Part shown: piece by piece, positions 26,033-34,423 of the stretch
How the letters are laid out: each line of letters starts with the position of its first letter
Numbering within the stretch: position 1 is the stretch's first letter
Source: DASPKM01 sp963817075
GTDB lineage: Bacteria; Bacteroidota; Bacteroidia; Chitinophagales; Chitinophagaceae
Direction: 5' to 3'
NCBI GenBank assembly: GCA_963817075.1
Contig: CAWFMT010000003.1
Span: 992,001 to 1,056,000 of the forward strand
DNA length: 64,000 nucleotides
Made by a program: the position numbers and the translations under genes
Notes under the pieces: generated by a model
Told to the model about the DNA's origin: nothing
The model's database searches: none
What the model saw: only the letters and a program-made list of their open reading frames with translations

Positions 26033-26992
26033 TCATTCTAGCTTAAACAGACTATCCACAAATTCATGCTTGTCGAAGATTAGCAGGTCTTCCATCTTCT
26101 CTCCGACACCAATAAATTTCACCGGTATTTTGAATTGATTCGCAATGGCAAGGACAACGCCTCCCTTTGCTGTACCATCCAGTTTGGTTATTGCGATTGC
26201 GGTTACATCTGTTGCAGCTGTAAATTGTTTAGCCTGCTCCAGTGCATTCTGGCCAGTAGAGCCATCAAGCACTAACAAAACTTCGTGAGGTGCTTCAGGG
26301 ATAACTTTTTGAGCAACGCGACGGATCTTGCTTAATTCTTCCATGAGGTAAGCCTTGTTGTGAAGTCGTCCTGCAGTGTCAATTATGATCACATCTGCTC
26401 CTTTTGACACGCCGCTATGCATTGTATCAAAGGTTACTGCAGCTGGATCAGATCCCATGGGCTGCTTAACAATTGGCACTCCAACACGCTCGCTCCAGAT
26501 AGTTAATTGGTCTACGGCTGCGGCCCGGAATGTATCGGCCGCCCCAAGCAAAACTGATTTTCCGGCCTTTTTAAAATTATATGCAAGCTTTCCGATAGTG
26601 GTTGTTTTGCCAACTCCATTCACTCCAACAACCAGGATAACAAACGGTTTTGCGGGGAGATCCGAATCAAAAGCATAGGTTGAACTCTCCGGTGCATCAA
26701 CCAATAAATTTTCAATTTCATTTTGAAGTATTTCGTTTAATTCACTGGAAGTCACATATTTATCTCTTGCTACCCGCTTTTCAATATTCCCGATTATAGT
26801 GATTGTAGTATCAATTCCTACGTCAGCTCCTACGAGAGCTTCTTCCAGGCTATCGAGCACTTCCTCATCCACCATGCTCTTTCCAGCAATGGCCTTGGTG
26901 ATCTTAGAAAAGAAGCCTTCCTTGGTTTTCTTAAGACCAGCATCAAGGCTTTCTTTTTCTTTCTGACCAAATATCTTATTGAAAAATCCCAT
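26033..26992 (-). CDS. ftsY: Signal recognition particle receptor FtsY
   Basis: SRP GTPase of 319 residues, NG domains only with a very short N-terminal extension, as usual in Bacteroidota. Motifs: G1 VVGVNGVGKTTTIGKLA (near 124), G2/I-box DTFRAAAVDQL, G3 DTAGRLHNKAYLMEEL, G4 TKLDGTAKGGV, then KFIGVGEKMEDL. It docks ribosome-nascent chain-SRP complexes at the membrane. Placed behind rpmB-rpmG-DUF4295 with an intervening hairpin. Confidence 0.97.
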   Translation of the reverse strand: MGFFNKIFGQKEKESLDAGLKKTKEGFFSKITKAIAGKSMVDEEVLDSLEEALVGADVGIDTTITIIGNIEKRVARDKYVTSSELNEILQNEIENLLVDAPESSTYAFDSDLPAKPFVILVVGVNGVGKTTTIGKLAYNFKKAGKSVLLGAADTFRAAAVDQLTIWSERVGVPIVKQPMGSDPAAVTFDTMHSGVSKGADVIIIDTAGRLHNKAYLMEELSKIRRVAQKVIPEAPHEVLLVLDGSTGQNALEQAKQFTAATDVTAIAITKLDGTAKGGVVLAIANQFKIPVKFIGVGEKMEDLLIFDKHEFVDSLFKLE

Positions 26993-27038
26993 TTTGTTAG
27001 TTTGAAATTAGTTCTGCAGGTCTTCTGATAAATAACAA

Positions 27039-27067
27039 AAGCTGCCTCGACAGGATCGGGACAGCTT
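27039..27067 (-). terminator. Hairpin between the DUF4295 gene and ftsY
   Basis: On the minus strand AAGCTG...CAGCTT pairs around a GC-rich middle and is followed by TTGTTATTT. Position inside the conserved gene string suggests a leaky terminator or attenuator separating ribosomal-protein from ftsY expression. Confidence 0.55.
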
Positions 27068-27088
27068 CTACCTAAATACCGCATCAGG

Positions 27089-27262
27089 TTATTTTTGTGC
27101 GAGGAAATCTTTGATCTTGTCTTTGTGCACGATGGCCTCTTTGAAAGTATAGGCACCGCTTTTAGGACTGCGAACTGCACGAATCACCTTTGTCCAGTTC
27201 TTTGCTTCAGCTGCCGCTTTCTGATCCTTGGTCTTGATGGCCGTTTTTGCCGCTTTTGCCAT
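27089..27262 (-). CDS. DUF4295 small ribosome-cluster protein
   Basis: A 57-residue basic protein found by reading the gap: it starts MAKAAKTAIKTKDQKAAAEA at 27262 and ends IKDFLAQK before TAA at 27089-27091. Family DUF4295 is a Bacteroidota-specific companion of L28 and L33 (rpmB-rpmG-DUF4295), with no known activity. Lys/Ala-rich N-terminus suggests rRNA binding. It follows rpmG by about 60 bases. Confidence 0.92.
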   Translation of the reverse strand: MAKAAKTAIKTKDQKAAAEAKNWTKVIRAVRSPKSGAYTFKEAIVHKDKIKDFLAQK

Positions 27263-27323
27263 GATATTCTTATTGTAAGATTAGTTTATTAACTGGTGGA
27301 CTTGAACAAATCAACCGGATTTT

Positions 27324-27506
27324 CTACTTGATTTCCTTATGAACAGTATACTTCTTCAGGATTGGATTGTATTTTTTCAATTCCAGTCTTTCAGGAGAAT
27401 TTTTCTTGTTTTTTTCAGAGATATACCTGCTAGTACCAGGTTTTCCAGTGTGTTTGTGTTCCGTACATTCCAGGATTACCTGAACACGATTTCCTTTCTT
27501 TGCCAT
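27324..27506 (-). CDS. rpmG: 50S ribosomal protein L33 (bL33)
   Basis: Protein of 60 residues: MAKKGNRVQVILECTEHK, TSRYISEKNKKNSPERLELKKYNP and KKYTVHKE match bL33. Only one Cys remains (C14), so this is the zinc-free (C-) form. It lies between rpmB and the DUF4295 gene. Confidence 0.96.
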   Translation of the reverse strand: MAKKGNRVQVILECTEHKHTGKPGTSRYISEKNKKNSPERLELKKYNPILKKYTVHKEIK

Positions 27507-27561
27507 TTCTTAAAATTGATATGTTCCTGGTTGGTAAATGAATTACTCAACCAATCAAAAA

Positions 27562-27798
27562 TTAGATTTTTATTCCCTCTTTTCTTAGTTCTTTCACCAC
27601 ATTATACAACCCACGCTTGTTGATTGTTCTTATTCCCTCAGTTGACAATTTCAACGTGATCCATTTATCTTCTTCTGGAAGGTAAAAGCGCTTCTTTTGC
27701 AGGTTAGGCAAAAAACGACGTTTGGTCTTAATGTTTGAGTGAGAAACAGAATTACCCGTAATTGGAACCTTCCCCGTAACCTGACATACTCTAGCCAT
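27562..27798 (-). CDS. rpmB: 50S ribosomal protein L28 (bL28)
   Basis: Protein of 78 residues beginning MARVCQVTGKVPITGNSVSHS, with KTKRRFLPNLQKKRFYLPEE and the C-terminal STEGIRTINKRGLYNVVKEL, all diagnostic of bL28. First gene of the rpmB-rpmG-DUF4295 unit. Confidence 0.96.
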   Translation of the reverse strand: MARVCQVTGKVPITGNSVSHSNIKTKRRFLPNLQKKRFYLPEEDKWITLKLSTEGIRTINKRGLYNVVKELRKEGIKI

Positions 27799-27817
27799 GA
27801 CTTAAATTTAAGGACCG

Positions 27818-27849
27818 CAAAGGTGCGGAAAATCCATTGAATAATCAAA
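27818..27849 (-). promoter_or_regulatory. Bacteroidota-type promoter for rpmB
   Basis: On the minus strand TTTG (27846-27849), 20 bases, then CACCTTTG (27818-27825), one mismatch from the TAnnTTTG -7 box. The start codon is 20 bases further on, giving a short leader. Confidence 0.5.
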
Positions 27850-28031
27850 GAGTTAGGATAGTTTTTCCTTTAAATTTCCCCCAAAACTGTATTATTTGGT
27901 GAATGAAAATCAAAAACCTCAGTTTTAAGGCCAAATGGCCTGATTTTTAAGTTCACATCACCACAGCTGAAATGATATTAATTAACTTTCCAGCCCTGCA
28001 TTTTATTAGAAAGGGCTGATGATGATACTAT

Positions 28032-30149
28032 ATGAAGAAAAGAATTGTTAGAGACATAAGCTGGTTATCCTTTAATGCCCGCGTATTGCAAGAGGCGGCT
28101 GATCCAACGGTTCCTTTGAAGGAACGTGTTAGATTCCTTGGCATTTTTTCCAATAATATGGATGAGTTTTTCAGGGTGAGAGTGGCAACACTTCGCCGGA
28201 TGGCTGAAATAGGTGGCAAGAAGAAGCTGAATATGCATCTTGAACAAGCCCCGGACAAGATCCTTGAGCAGATCCAGTCAATTGTGTTGGAACAGCAGGC
28301 GGATTTTCATGTGATCTGGGAAAAGATCTTTACTGAGTTGCAAAGAGAAAAGATCTTCATTGTAACTGAGAAACAATTAAATAAGGAGCAGCAGCGCTTT
28401 GTGCAGCATCATTTTGAGGAAGAGGTTCGACCAAACATCATTCCCCTGATGATCGAAAGCATTCCTCAATTTCCATATCTAAGAGACAAGTCAATTTATC
28501 TCGGTGTTGTCCTGTCAAGGAAAGATGGCTCTATGAAAAGGAAGTACGCCCTCATCGAGGTTCCGAGTAGAGCTGTCGGAAGGTTTATTATACTTCCTTC
28601 AAACCCCGGTGAGACTTCAATCATTTTGTTGGAAGATGTAATCAGGTTCAATCTAAAAAGTATTTTTTCGTATTTCGGATATGACCGGTTTGATGCGTGG
28701 GTCTTCAAATTGACGAAGGATGCTGAAATGGATATTGATAATGACATTTCAACGAATATTATTCAGAAGATCGAGAAAGGTGTAAAGAACAGGAGAAAAG
28801 GAAAACCCGTAAGATTTGTTTTTGATAAGGAAGTGGATCAGGGACTTCTCACCTATCTTATGAGACGATTGGATCTAAAGCATGACGCCTTGATTCCGGG
28901 AGGTCGGATTCATAATTTCCGTCACTTCATGGATTTCCCAGATGTTTTTGCGAAAAAGAGTCAACGCAAAAGACCATTAAAGCATCCGTTACTTCTTAAG
29001 ACAAATAGGGTAACCGATGTGGTGCTTCAGAAGGACATCATGCTGAATTTTCCTTACCAATCCTTCAACCCTGTCATTGATATGCTGCGCGAAGCAGCTA
29101 TCGATCCTGACGTAACTGAGATAAAAATTACCTGTTACAGACTAGCACCAAATTCAAGAGTTATCAACGCGTTGGTCAATGCCGTTAGGAATGGTAAAAG
29201 AGTTACAGTTATGCTAGAACTGCGCGCGAGATTTGATGAGGAAGCAAATCTGAGTTGGAAAGAAGCCCTGGAAGAAGAAGGTGTAAGAGTACTGATAAGT
29301 ATGCCAAACCTTAAAGTGCATGCGAAGATCTGCATGATCAAAAAGAGATTGCATAATCGTACAATACATTATGGATTTGTAAGTACGGGTAATCTCAATG
29401 AAAAGACATCAGCAATCTATGGTGATCATTGCCTGCTGACAGCCAACAGAAATATAATGGCAGATGTGAATCGTCTCTTCTTATATCTTGAGAAAAATAA
29501 GGATGGCGATGAATTATTAAAGTCGATGAAAACATTGATCCCCTGCCCTACAGCATTACGAAAAGAATTAATAAAATTGATCCATCGTGAGATAAAGAAT
29601 GCCAAGAATAATATGGAGGCTTCTATTCTCTTAAAAATGAATTCACTTTCTGACGAAGAACTTATCAATGAACTTTATGAAGCTGCAAAGGCTGGGGTTG
29701 AAATTAAACTGATAATTCGCGGGATCTTTTGCATGTATTCTGAAAATCCGAAATTCAAAATTCCAGTGCAGGCAATTAGTATTGTGGATGAATATCTGGA
29801 ACATGCAAGAGTGTTCATATTTCACAATGGAGGCGACGAGAAAGTTTATATATCTTCGGCCGATTGGATGGTGAGAAATTTAGATCATCGTGTTGAAGCA
29901 ACTTGCCCTGTAATTGATGCCAATATCCGCCGTGTGCTCAAGCATATTTTGGAGATCCAGTTGAGTGATAATGTGAAGGCGCGTATTCTTGATAATGAGC
30001 TGAGTAATCGTTACGTAAGAAATAATGAAACAAAGAAAGTGCGGTCGCAGATAGATATATATAACTATCTCCAGCAAAAGACAATCAACCAACTCGAAGA
30101 AACCTCGAATGAAACCATATCCCCGCCAGCAATTGTTGAAACCTCTTAA
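28032..30149 (+). CDS. ppk1: Polyphosphate kinase 1
   Basis: Reversible transfer of ATP gamma-phosphate to inorganic polyphosphate, at the membrane face or cytosol. The 705-residue protein shows the N domain (DISWLSFNARVLQEA, FSNNMDEFFRVRVATLRRM), the middle head domain, and the two PLD-like C domains with LKVHAKICMIKKR carrying the autophosphorylated His and GYGSTGN-like HYGFVSTGNLNEKTS. Length is normal. It begins an operon with the exopolyphosphatase 11 bases downstream, a pairing common in bacteria. Confidence 0.96.
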   Translation: MKKRIVRDISWLSFNARVLQEAADPTVPLKERVRFLGIFSNNMDEFFRVRVATLRRMAEIGGKKKLNMHLEQAPDKILEQIQSIVLEQQADFHVIWEKIFTELQREKIFIVTEKQLNKEQQRFVQHHFEEEVRPNIIPLMIESIPQFPYLRDKSIYLGVVLSRKDGSMKRKYALIEVPSRAVGRFIILPSNPGETSIILLEDVIRFNLKSIFSYFGYDRFDAWVFKLTKDAEMDIDNDISTNIIQKIEKGVKNRRKGKPVRFVFDKEVDQGLLTYLMRRLDLKHDALIPGGRIHNFRHFMDFPDVFAKKSQRKRPLKHPLLLKTNRVTDVVLQKDIMLNFPYQSFNPVIDMLREAAIDPDVTEIKITCYRLAPNSRVINALVNAVRNGKRVTVMLELRARFDEEANLSWKEALEEEGVRVLISMPNLKVHAKICMIKKRLHNRTIHYGFVSTGNLNEKTSAIYGDHCLLTANRNIMADVNRLFLYLEKNKDGDELLKSMKTLIPCPTALRKELIKLIHREIKNAKNNMEASILLKMNSLSDEELINELYEAAKAGVEIKLIIRGIFCMYSENPKFKIPVQAISIVDEYLEHARVFIFHNGGDEKVYISSADWMVRNLDHRVEATCPVIDANIRRVLKHILEIQLSDNVKARILDNELSNRYVRNNETKKVRSQIDIYNYLQQKTINQLEETSNETISPPAIVETS

Positions 30150-30160
30150 GCCAGGAATGC

Positions 30161-31063
30161 ATGCGACTTGCCGCTATTGACATAGGAAGTAACGCAGCAA
30201 GGTTGTTGATCACTGAAGTGATTCAAAACAATGGCAAGCCTGAATTCAATAAGTTAAACCTGGTAAGGGTTCCTCTCCGTCTTGGATTTGATGTTTTTGA
30301 AGAAAAAAAGATCTCTCCTGAGAAAGAAGAGATGATCCTCAATACTATTAAGTCGTATAAATATTTACTTCAGGCATATGGCGTAACTAATGTAAAGGCT
30401 TGCGCCACTTCAGCCATGCGTGATGCAGAAAATGCTGATGAAATCATCGCAAGAGTAAAATCTGAAACAGGAATAGAGATTGAAGTCATTTCAGGAGATA
30501 CTGAAGCCTCAATGATCTATGAGAACCATGTTGCGGAGAATATGGATAAGAACCATTCATATCTCTACATAGATGTTGGAGGTGGAAGTACAGAACTCAC
30601 ATTTTTTGCCGATGGGAAACTGGTGTTCAAGGAGTCATTTAATATTGGTACAATTCGTCTCTTGAAAAACCAGGTGGAAGAAAAGCAATGGGATGAGATG
30701 AAGGAATTTATTAAAAAAGGATTGAAGGATCATAATAACGATGTGATCGCGATTGGCTCTGGAGGAAATATCAACAAGGTGTTTTCCTTGTCGAAGCGAA
30801 AAGAAGGAAAGCCTCTCTTTCTGGAACTTCTCAAAGATTATTATAAGGAGTTAGGAAATTCAAGCCTTGCAGACAGGATCAGGTTATATAAACTCAGGGA
30901 AGACCGGGCAGATGTTATTGTTCCGGCACTATTAATATATATAAACGTCATGCGATGGGCCAATGCTCAGGAAATATATGTGCCCAAGATCGGATTGGCG
31001 GATGGATTGGTGCAACATCTGTATGAGGAACTGCGGGGAAAATTTGAAAATTTGAAAGTTTGA
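30161..31063 (+). CDS. Ppx/GppA family exopolyphosphatase
   Basis: ASKHA-fold phosphatase of 300 residues: MRLAAIDIGSNAARLLITE (phosphate 1 loop), ATSAMRDAENADEII, YIDVGGGSTELTFF (phosphate 2) and IAIGSGGNINK. The short form has only domains I-II and is the Bacteroidota type; it degrades polyphosphate or pppGpp. It follows ppk1 by 11 bases. The last residues (KFENLKV) and stop lie in a TTTGAAAGTTTGA stutter, so the C-terminus may have been reset by the repeat. Confidence 0.93.
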   Translation: MRLAAIDIGSNAARLLITEVIQNNGKPEFNKLNLVRVPLRLGFDVFEEKKISPEKEEMILNTIKSYKYLLQAYGVTNVKACATSAMRDAENADEIIARVKSETGIEIEVISGDTEASMIYENHVAENMDKNHSYLYIDVGGGSTELTFFADGKLVFKESFNIGTIRLLKNQVEEKQWDEMKEFIKKGLKDHNNDVIAIGSGGNINKVFSLSKRKEGKPLFLELLKDYYKELGNSSLADRIRLYKLREDRADVIVPALLIYINVMRWANAQEIYVPKIGLADGLVQHLYEELRGKFENLKV

Positions 31064-31074
31064 AAATAAATTAT

Positions 31075-31152
31075 TTAACCGCAAAGAAACAAAGACGCAA
31101 GGGACGCCAGGATTCTTAGCGAAACTCAGCGTCATTGCGTCCTAGCGGTTAA
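31075..31152. repeat. Dispersed GCAAAG-type palindromic repeat, full copy
   Basis: TTAACCGCAAAGAAAC...GCGTCCTAGCGGTTAA, one of the best-preserved copies, filling the space between ppx and panB (panB starts 20 bases later). Confidence 0.85.
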
Positions 31153-31171
31153 GAAAAGTTACCTTGCATTT

Positions 31172-31987
31172 ATGTCAGTCAATAAAGAAGTGAAACGCAT
31201 TACGACCAATACTCTCCAAAAAATGAAATCTAATGGCGAGAGGATCGCCATGATAACAGCATATGATTTTTCATTTGCCAAGATTTTTGATGAGGCCGAA
31301 ATAGATGTGATACTTGTTGGTGATTCTGCTTCCAATGTAATAGCCGGACATGAAACCACTTTGCCAATTACGCTTGACCAGATGATCTATCATGCTGGAG
31401 CTGTAATTCGTGGAGTAAGGCGTTGCCTCGTGGTGGTTGATATTCCATTCGGTTCATACCAGTCCAATTCAAAAGAGGCCCTTTCCTCTGCCGTGAGGAT
31501 CATGAAGGAAACTGGTGCGCATGCAGTTAAAGTTGAAGGAGGGGAAGAAGTACTTGAAAGCATTAATAGAATAATTGCGGCGGGTGTTCCAGTGATGGGT
31601 CATCTCGGACTTACACCACAATCAATTTATAAATTCGGGACCTACAGTGTGAGAGCAAAGGAAGAAGAAGAGGCAAACAAATTAAGAAATGATGCGAAGC
31701 TTTTGCAGGAGGCGGGATGTTTTGCACTGGTTCTTGAAAAAATTCCTGCTGCCCTGGCTAAAGAGGTTTCAGAAAGTCTGCATATACCAACAATCGGCAT
31801 CGGTGCCGGTAAATTCTGCGATGGTCAGGTACTTGTCATGCATGACATGCTTGGTATCAATACAGAATTCAGGCCTCGTTTTCTAAGACAATATCTCAAC
31901 ATGCACGAACAGATCACTGGTGCTGTTCAGCATTATATCAAGGATGTAAAATCAAGGGAATTCCCGAACGAGCAGGAGCAGTATTAG
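31172..31987 (+). CDS. panB: 3-methyl-2-oxobutanoate hydroxymethyltransferase
   Basis: First committed enzyme of pantothenate synthesis, making ketopantoate from alpha-ketoisovalerate and methylene-tetrahydrofolate. The 271-residue TIM barrel shows the metal/substrate motifs LVGDSASNVIAGHETTLPIT, VVDIPFGSYQ, VKVEGGEE, GHLGLTPQ and IGIGAGKFCDGQVLV. The C-terminal extension (REFPNEQEQY) is slightly longer than usual and stops at the edge of a tandem repeat. No other pantothenate genes nearby. Confidence 0.97.
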   Translation: MSVNKEVKRITTNTLQKMKSNGERIAMITAYDFSFAKIFDEAEIDVILVGDSASNVIAGHETTLPITLDQMIYHAGAVIRGVRRCLVVVDIPFGSYQSNSKEALSSAVRIMKETGAHAVKVEGGEEVLESINRIIAAGVPVMGHLGLTPQSIYKFGTYSVRAKEEEEANKLRNDAKLLQEAGCFALVLEKIPAALAKEVSESLHIPTIGIGAGKFCDGQVLVMHDMLGINTEFRPRFLRQYLNMHEQITGAVQHYIKDVKSREFPNEQEQY

Positions 31988-32080
31988 TGATTAGTTGATT
32001 GGTTGATTGGTTGATTGGTTGATTGATTGGTTGAATGGTTGATTGGTTGATTGGTTGATTGGTTGATTGGTTGAATTGTA
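31985..32080. repeat. GATTGGTT tandem stutter after panB
   Basis: About ten units of an 8- or 9-base TTGATTGG/TTGAATGG motif run head to tail from the panB stop. A partial complement (ACTATTCAACTATTCAAC) is at 32168-32192, so the 3' end of the panB transcript could fold back on it. Confidence 0.8.
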
Positions 32081-32200
32081 CAGTGACGCAATTTAGCAGC
32101 TTATCGGTTAAAAATCTTGAATCACTAAATTCCAAAATCACAAATAATATTGATTCTGTTTACAAGTTAACTATTCAACTATTCAACTACTCAACATTCT

Positions 32201-32569
32201 CTAATGTGCTTTCTCAAACATTATGAAAAAAAAGGTTCTGTCGAATCCGGTTCTGTTGGGCAGTATCACTATCTCTCTCCTTAGCATTACCCAGCCATTC
32301 TTTTTCATATGATCTATCAAAGAAATTCCTGTTTTGAATTCGATCCTTTTTCCATTTGCATCAGTAAATTTTTGTTTTTCAGGTAAGCGCTTTCCTGTAT
32401 CAACGGCTTCAACAAAGAATAAGTAGGGATGTGAAGTATGAACTACTTCCATTAATTGAATGGTTGTATCGGCATTAATATTTTCACCATTCACAAAAAC
32501 CTGTGCGCGGGTTATGGAAAAACTTAACAAACCAGCTAATAATAAAATGGGGGTAATAAATATTTTCAT
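32201..32569 (-). CDS. Small secreted protein, unknown
   Basis: Protein of 122 residues with a signal peptide (KIFITPILLLAGLLSFSITRAQ). The mature part is polar with NGENINADTTIQLMEVV and a C-terminal FFFIMFEKAH. I do not recognise a family. It is monocistronic and convergent with panB. Confidence 0.65.
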   Translation of the reverse strand: MKIFITPILLLAGLLSFSITRAQVFVNGENINADTTIQLMEVVHTSHPYLFFVEAVDTGKRLPEKQKFTDANGKRIEFKTGISLIDHMKKNGWVMLRREIVILPNRTGFDRTFFFIMFEKAH

Positions 32570-32731
32570 ACGTCCAGAATTTTAATCATTGACAAATGGT
32601 TTGAAATGTTTGCTGGTTAAGGAATTTATAAAGAGTTGAATTGTTCATTTGTTGATTTGTGAAATTCTTCATTTGGATTTTCAATATCCCTATTACCTAT
32701 TTAACGATTCAACAAATCAACATTTCAACTA

Positions 32732-32762
32732 TTTAGCCATTCAACCAATCCTGGTATCTTTG
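32732..32762 (+). promoter_or_regulatory. Bacteroidota-type promoter for the ALDH7 gene
   Basis: TTTA (32732-32735), 19 bases, then TATCTTTG (32755-32762), a perfect TAnnTTTG -7 box. The ATG at 32779 leaves a leader of about ten bases. Confidence 0.55.
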
Positions 32763-32778
32763 CACCTCATTATTTCAT

Positions 32779-34323
32779 ATGGAAAAAACACTTTCTGCCC
32801 TGAAAATCAAAAGTGAAAATGCTGGTATTTCAACTGGTACAGATTGGCTTGAATCAACAGGAGAATTGATACAATCTTTCTCTCCAGTTGATGGGAAACT
32901 TATTGGATCTGTAAGAGCTGCAGATAGGAATTCTTATGAAGCGGTGATCAAAAAGGCTGAGTCGGCATTTACACAATGGCGCACCTGGCCTGCTCCTAAA
33001 CGCGGTGAGGTTGTGCGACAGGTTGGGGAGGCTTTAAGAAAGAATAAAGAAGAGCTTGGAAAACTCGTGTCATACGAAATGGGCAAGAGCTTACAGGAAG
33101 GATATGGGGAGGTGCAGGAAATGATTGATATCTGTGATTTTGCAGTTGGACTTTCCAGGCAGTTACACGGATTAACAATGCATAGTGAAAGACCAGGACA
33201 CAGGATGTACGAGCAATGGCATCCACTTGGCCTTGTAGGAATTATATCGGCCTTCAATTTTCCTGTAGCTGTATGGAGCTGGAATAGTATGCTTGGCTGG
33301 GTTTGCGGCGATGTATGCATCTGGAAGCCGTCAGAAAAGACACCACTTTGCGCAATTGCCTGTCAACAAATTGTCTCGGAGGTACTCAAGAAAAATGAAG
33401 TTCCAGAAGGAGTTAATAACCTTATCATAGGTGGTAGAGATGTAGGTGAATGGATGGCAAATGATCCCAGGATTCCTTTGATTTCGGCGACAGGTTCTAC
33501 CAGGATGGGAAAATCTGTTGGTGCAGCGGTTGGTGCAAGACTTGGTCGTTCATTGCTTGAACTTGGTGGTAACAACGCCATAATAATTTCAGAGCAGGCA
33601 GATCTTGAAATTGCACTGCCAGGATCTGTTTTTGGGGCTGTTGGAACGGCTGGGCAAAGGTGTACCTCCACTCGTAGGCTAATTGTTCATGAAAAGGTCT
33701 ATGATACAATGAAGAGCAAATTATCTGCTGCATATAAACAATTAAGTATCGGCAATCCTCTTGAGGAAAAGAATCATGTTGGGCCACTTATTGATAAACA
33801 TGCTGTGGAAATGTACAAACAGGCCGTTTCAGATTGTAAGGCTCAGGGAGGAAAGTTTCTTATTGAAGGCAAGATTCTCGAAGGCGATGGTTATGAGAGC
33901 GGATGTTACGTTCAACCATGCATAGCCGAAGTTGAGCCCGGTTTGAAAATTGTCCAGCAGGAAACTTTTGCCCCAATCCTTTACCTTATGAAATACTCAA
34001 CTTTTGAGGAAGCCATCCAAATTCAAAATAATGTCCCTCAGGGACTTTCTTCAGCCATCATGACCCTTAATCTGAGGGAGGCCGAGCAGTTTCTGTCCTT
34101 TTCAGGAAGCGATTGTGGGATTGCAAATGTTAATATTGGCACTTCAGGAGCCGAGATTGGGGGTGCTTTTGGGGGAGAAAAAGAAACTGGCGGTGGCAGG
34201 GAAAGCGGCAGTGACGCCTGGAAGGTCTATATGAGGCGGCAAACCAATACAATTAACTATTCTGCCCAACTACCCCTTGCTCAAGGCATCAAATTTGATC
34301 TAAACACATTAACAGACCCTTAA
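32779..34323 (+). CDS. ALDH7-type alpha-aminoadipic semialdehyde dehydrogenase
   Basis: Aldehyde dehydrogenase of 514 residues close to antiquitin/AmaB, which oxidises alpha-aminoadipate semialdehyde (piperideine-6-carboxylate) in lysine catabolism. Motifs: NFPVAVWSWN, VWKPSEKTPL-like CIWKPSEKTPL, Glu in LLELGGNNAI, catalytic Cys in GTAGQRCTSTRR, and GAEIGGAFGGEKETGGGRESGSDAWK with the ALDH7-typical tail. Own promoter is visible. No other lysine genes nearby, so substrate follows from family only. Confidence 0.9.
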   Translation: MEKTLSALKIKSENAGISTGTDWLESTGELIQSFSPVDGKLIGSVRAADRNSYEAVIKKAESAFTQWRTWPAPKRGEVVRQVGEALRKNKEELGKLVSYEMGKSLQEGYGEVQEMIDICDFAVGLSRQLHGLTMHSERPGHRMYEQWHPLGLVGIISAFNFPVAVWSWNSMLGWVCGDVCIWKPSEKTPLCAIACQQIVSEVLKKNEVPEGVNNLIIGGRDVGEWMANDPRIPLISATGSTRMGKSVGAAVGARLGRSLLELGGNNAIIISEQADLEIALPGSVFGAVGTAGQRCTSTRRLIVHEKVYDTMKSKLSAAYKQLSIGNPLEEKNHVGPLIDKHAVEMYKQAVSDCKAQGGKFLIEGKILEGDGYESGCYVQPCIAEVEPGLKIVQQETFAPILYLMKYSTFEEAIQIQNNVPQGLSSAIMTLNLREAEQFLSFSGSDCGIANVNIGTSGAEIGGAFGGEKETGGGRESGSDAWKVYMRRQTNTINYSAQLPLAQGIKFDLNTLTDP

Positions 34324-34423
34324 AAGCCGTTTATCAAACATTAGTCGTCTTTAAATAGATCAACGACTATTTTTAACGGAACACATTGAAAACTGTTTTT
34401 CCAATTTCAAACCCAATTAGAAT

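Noticed and set aside
31985..32080. Possible CRISPR array in the GATTGGTT tract
   Set aside because: Units are 8-9 bases with no spacers and no cas genes anywhere; it is a tandem repeat.
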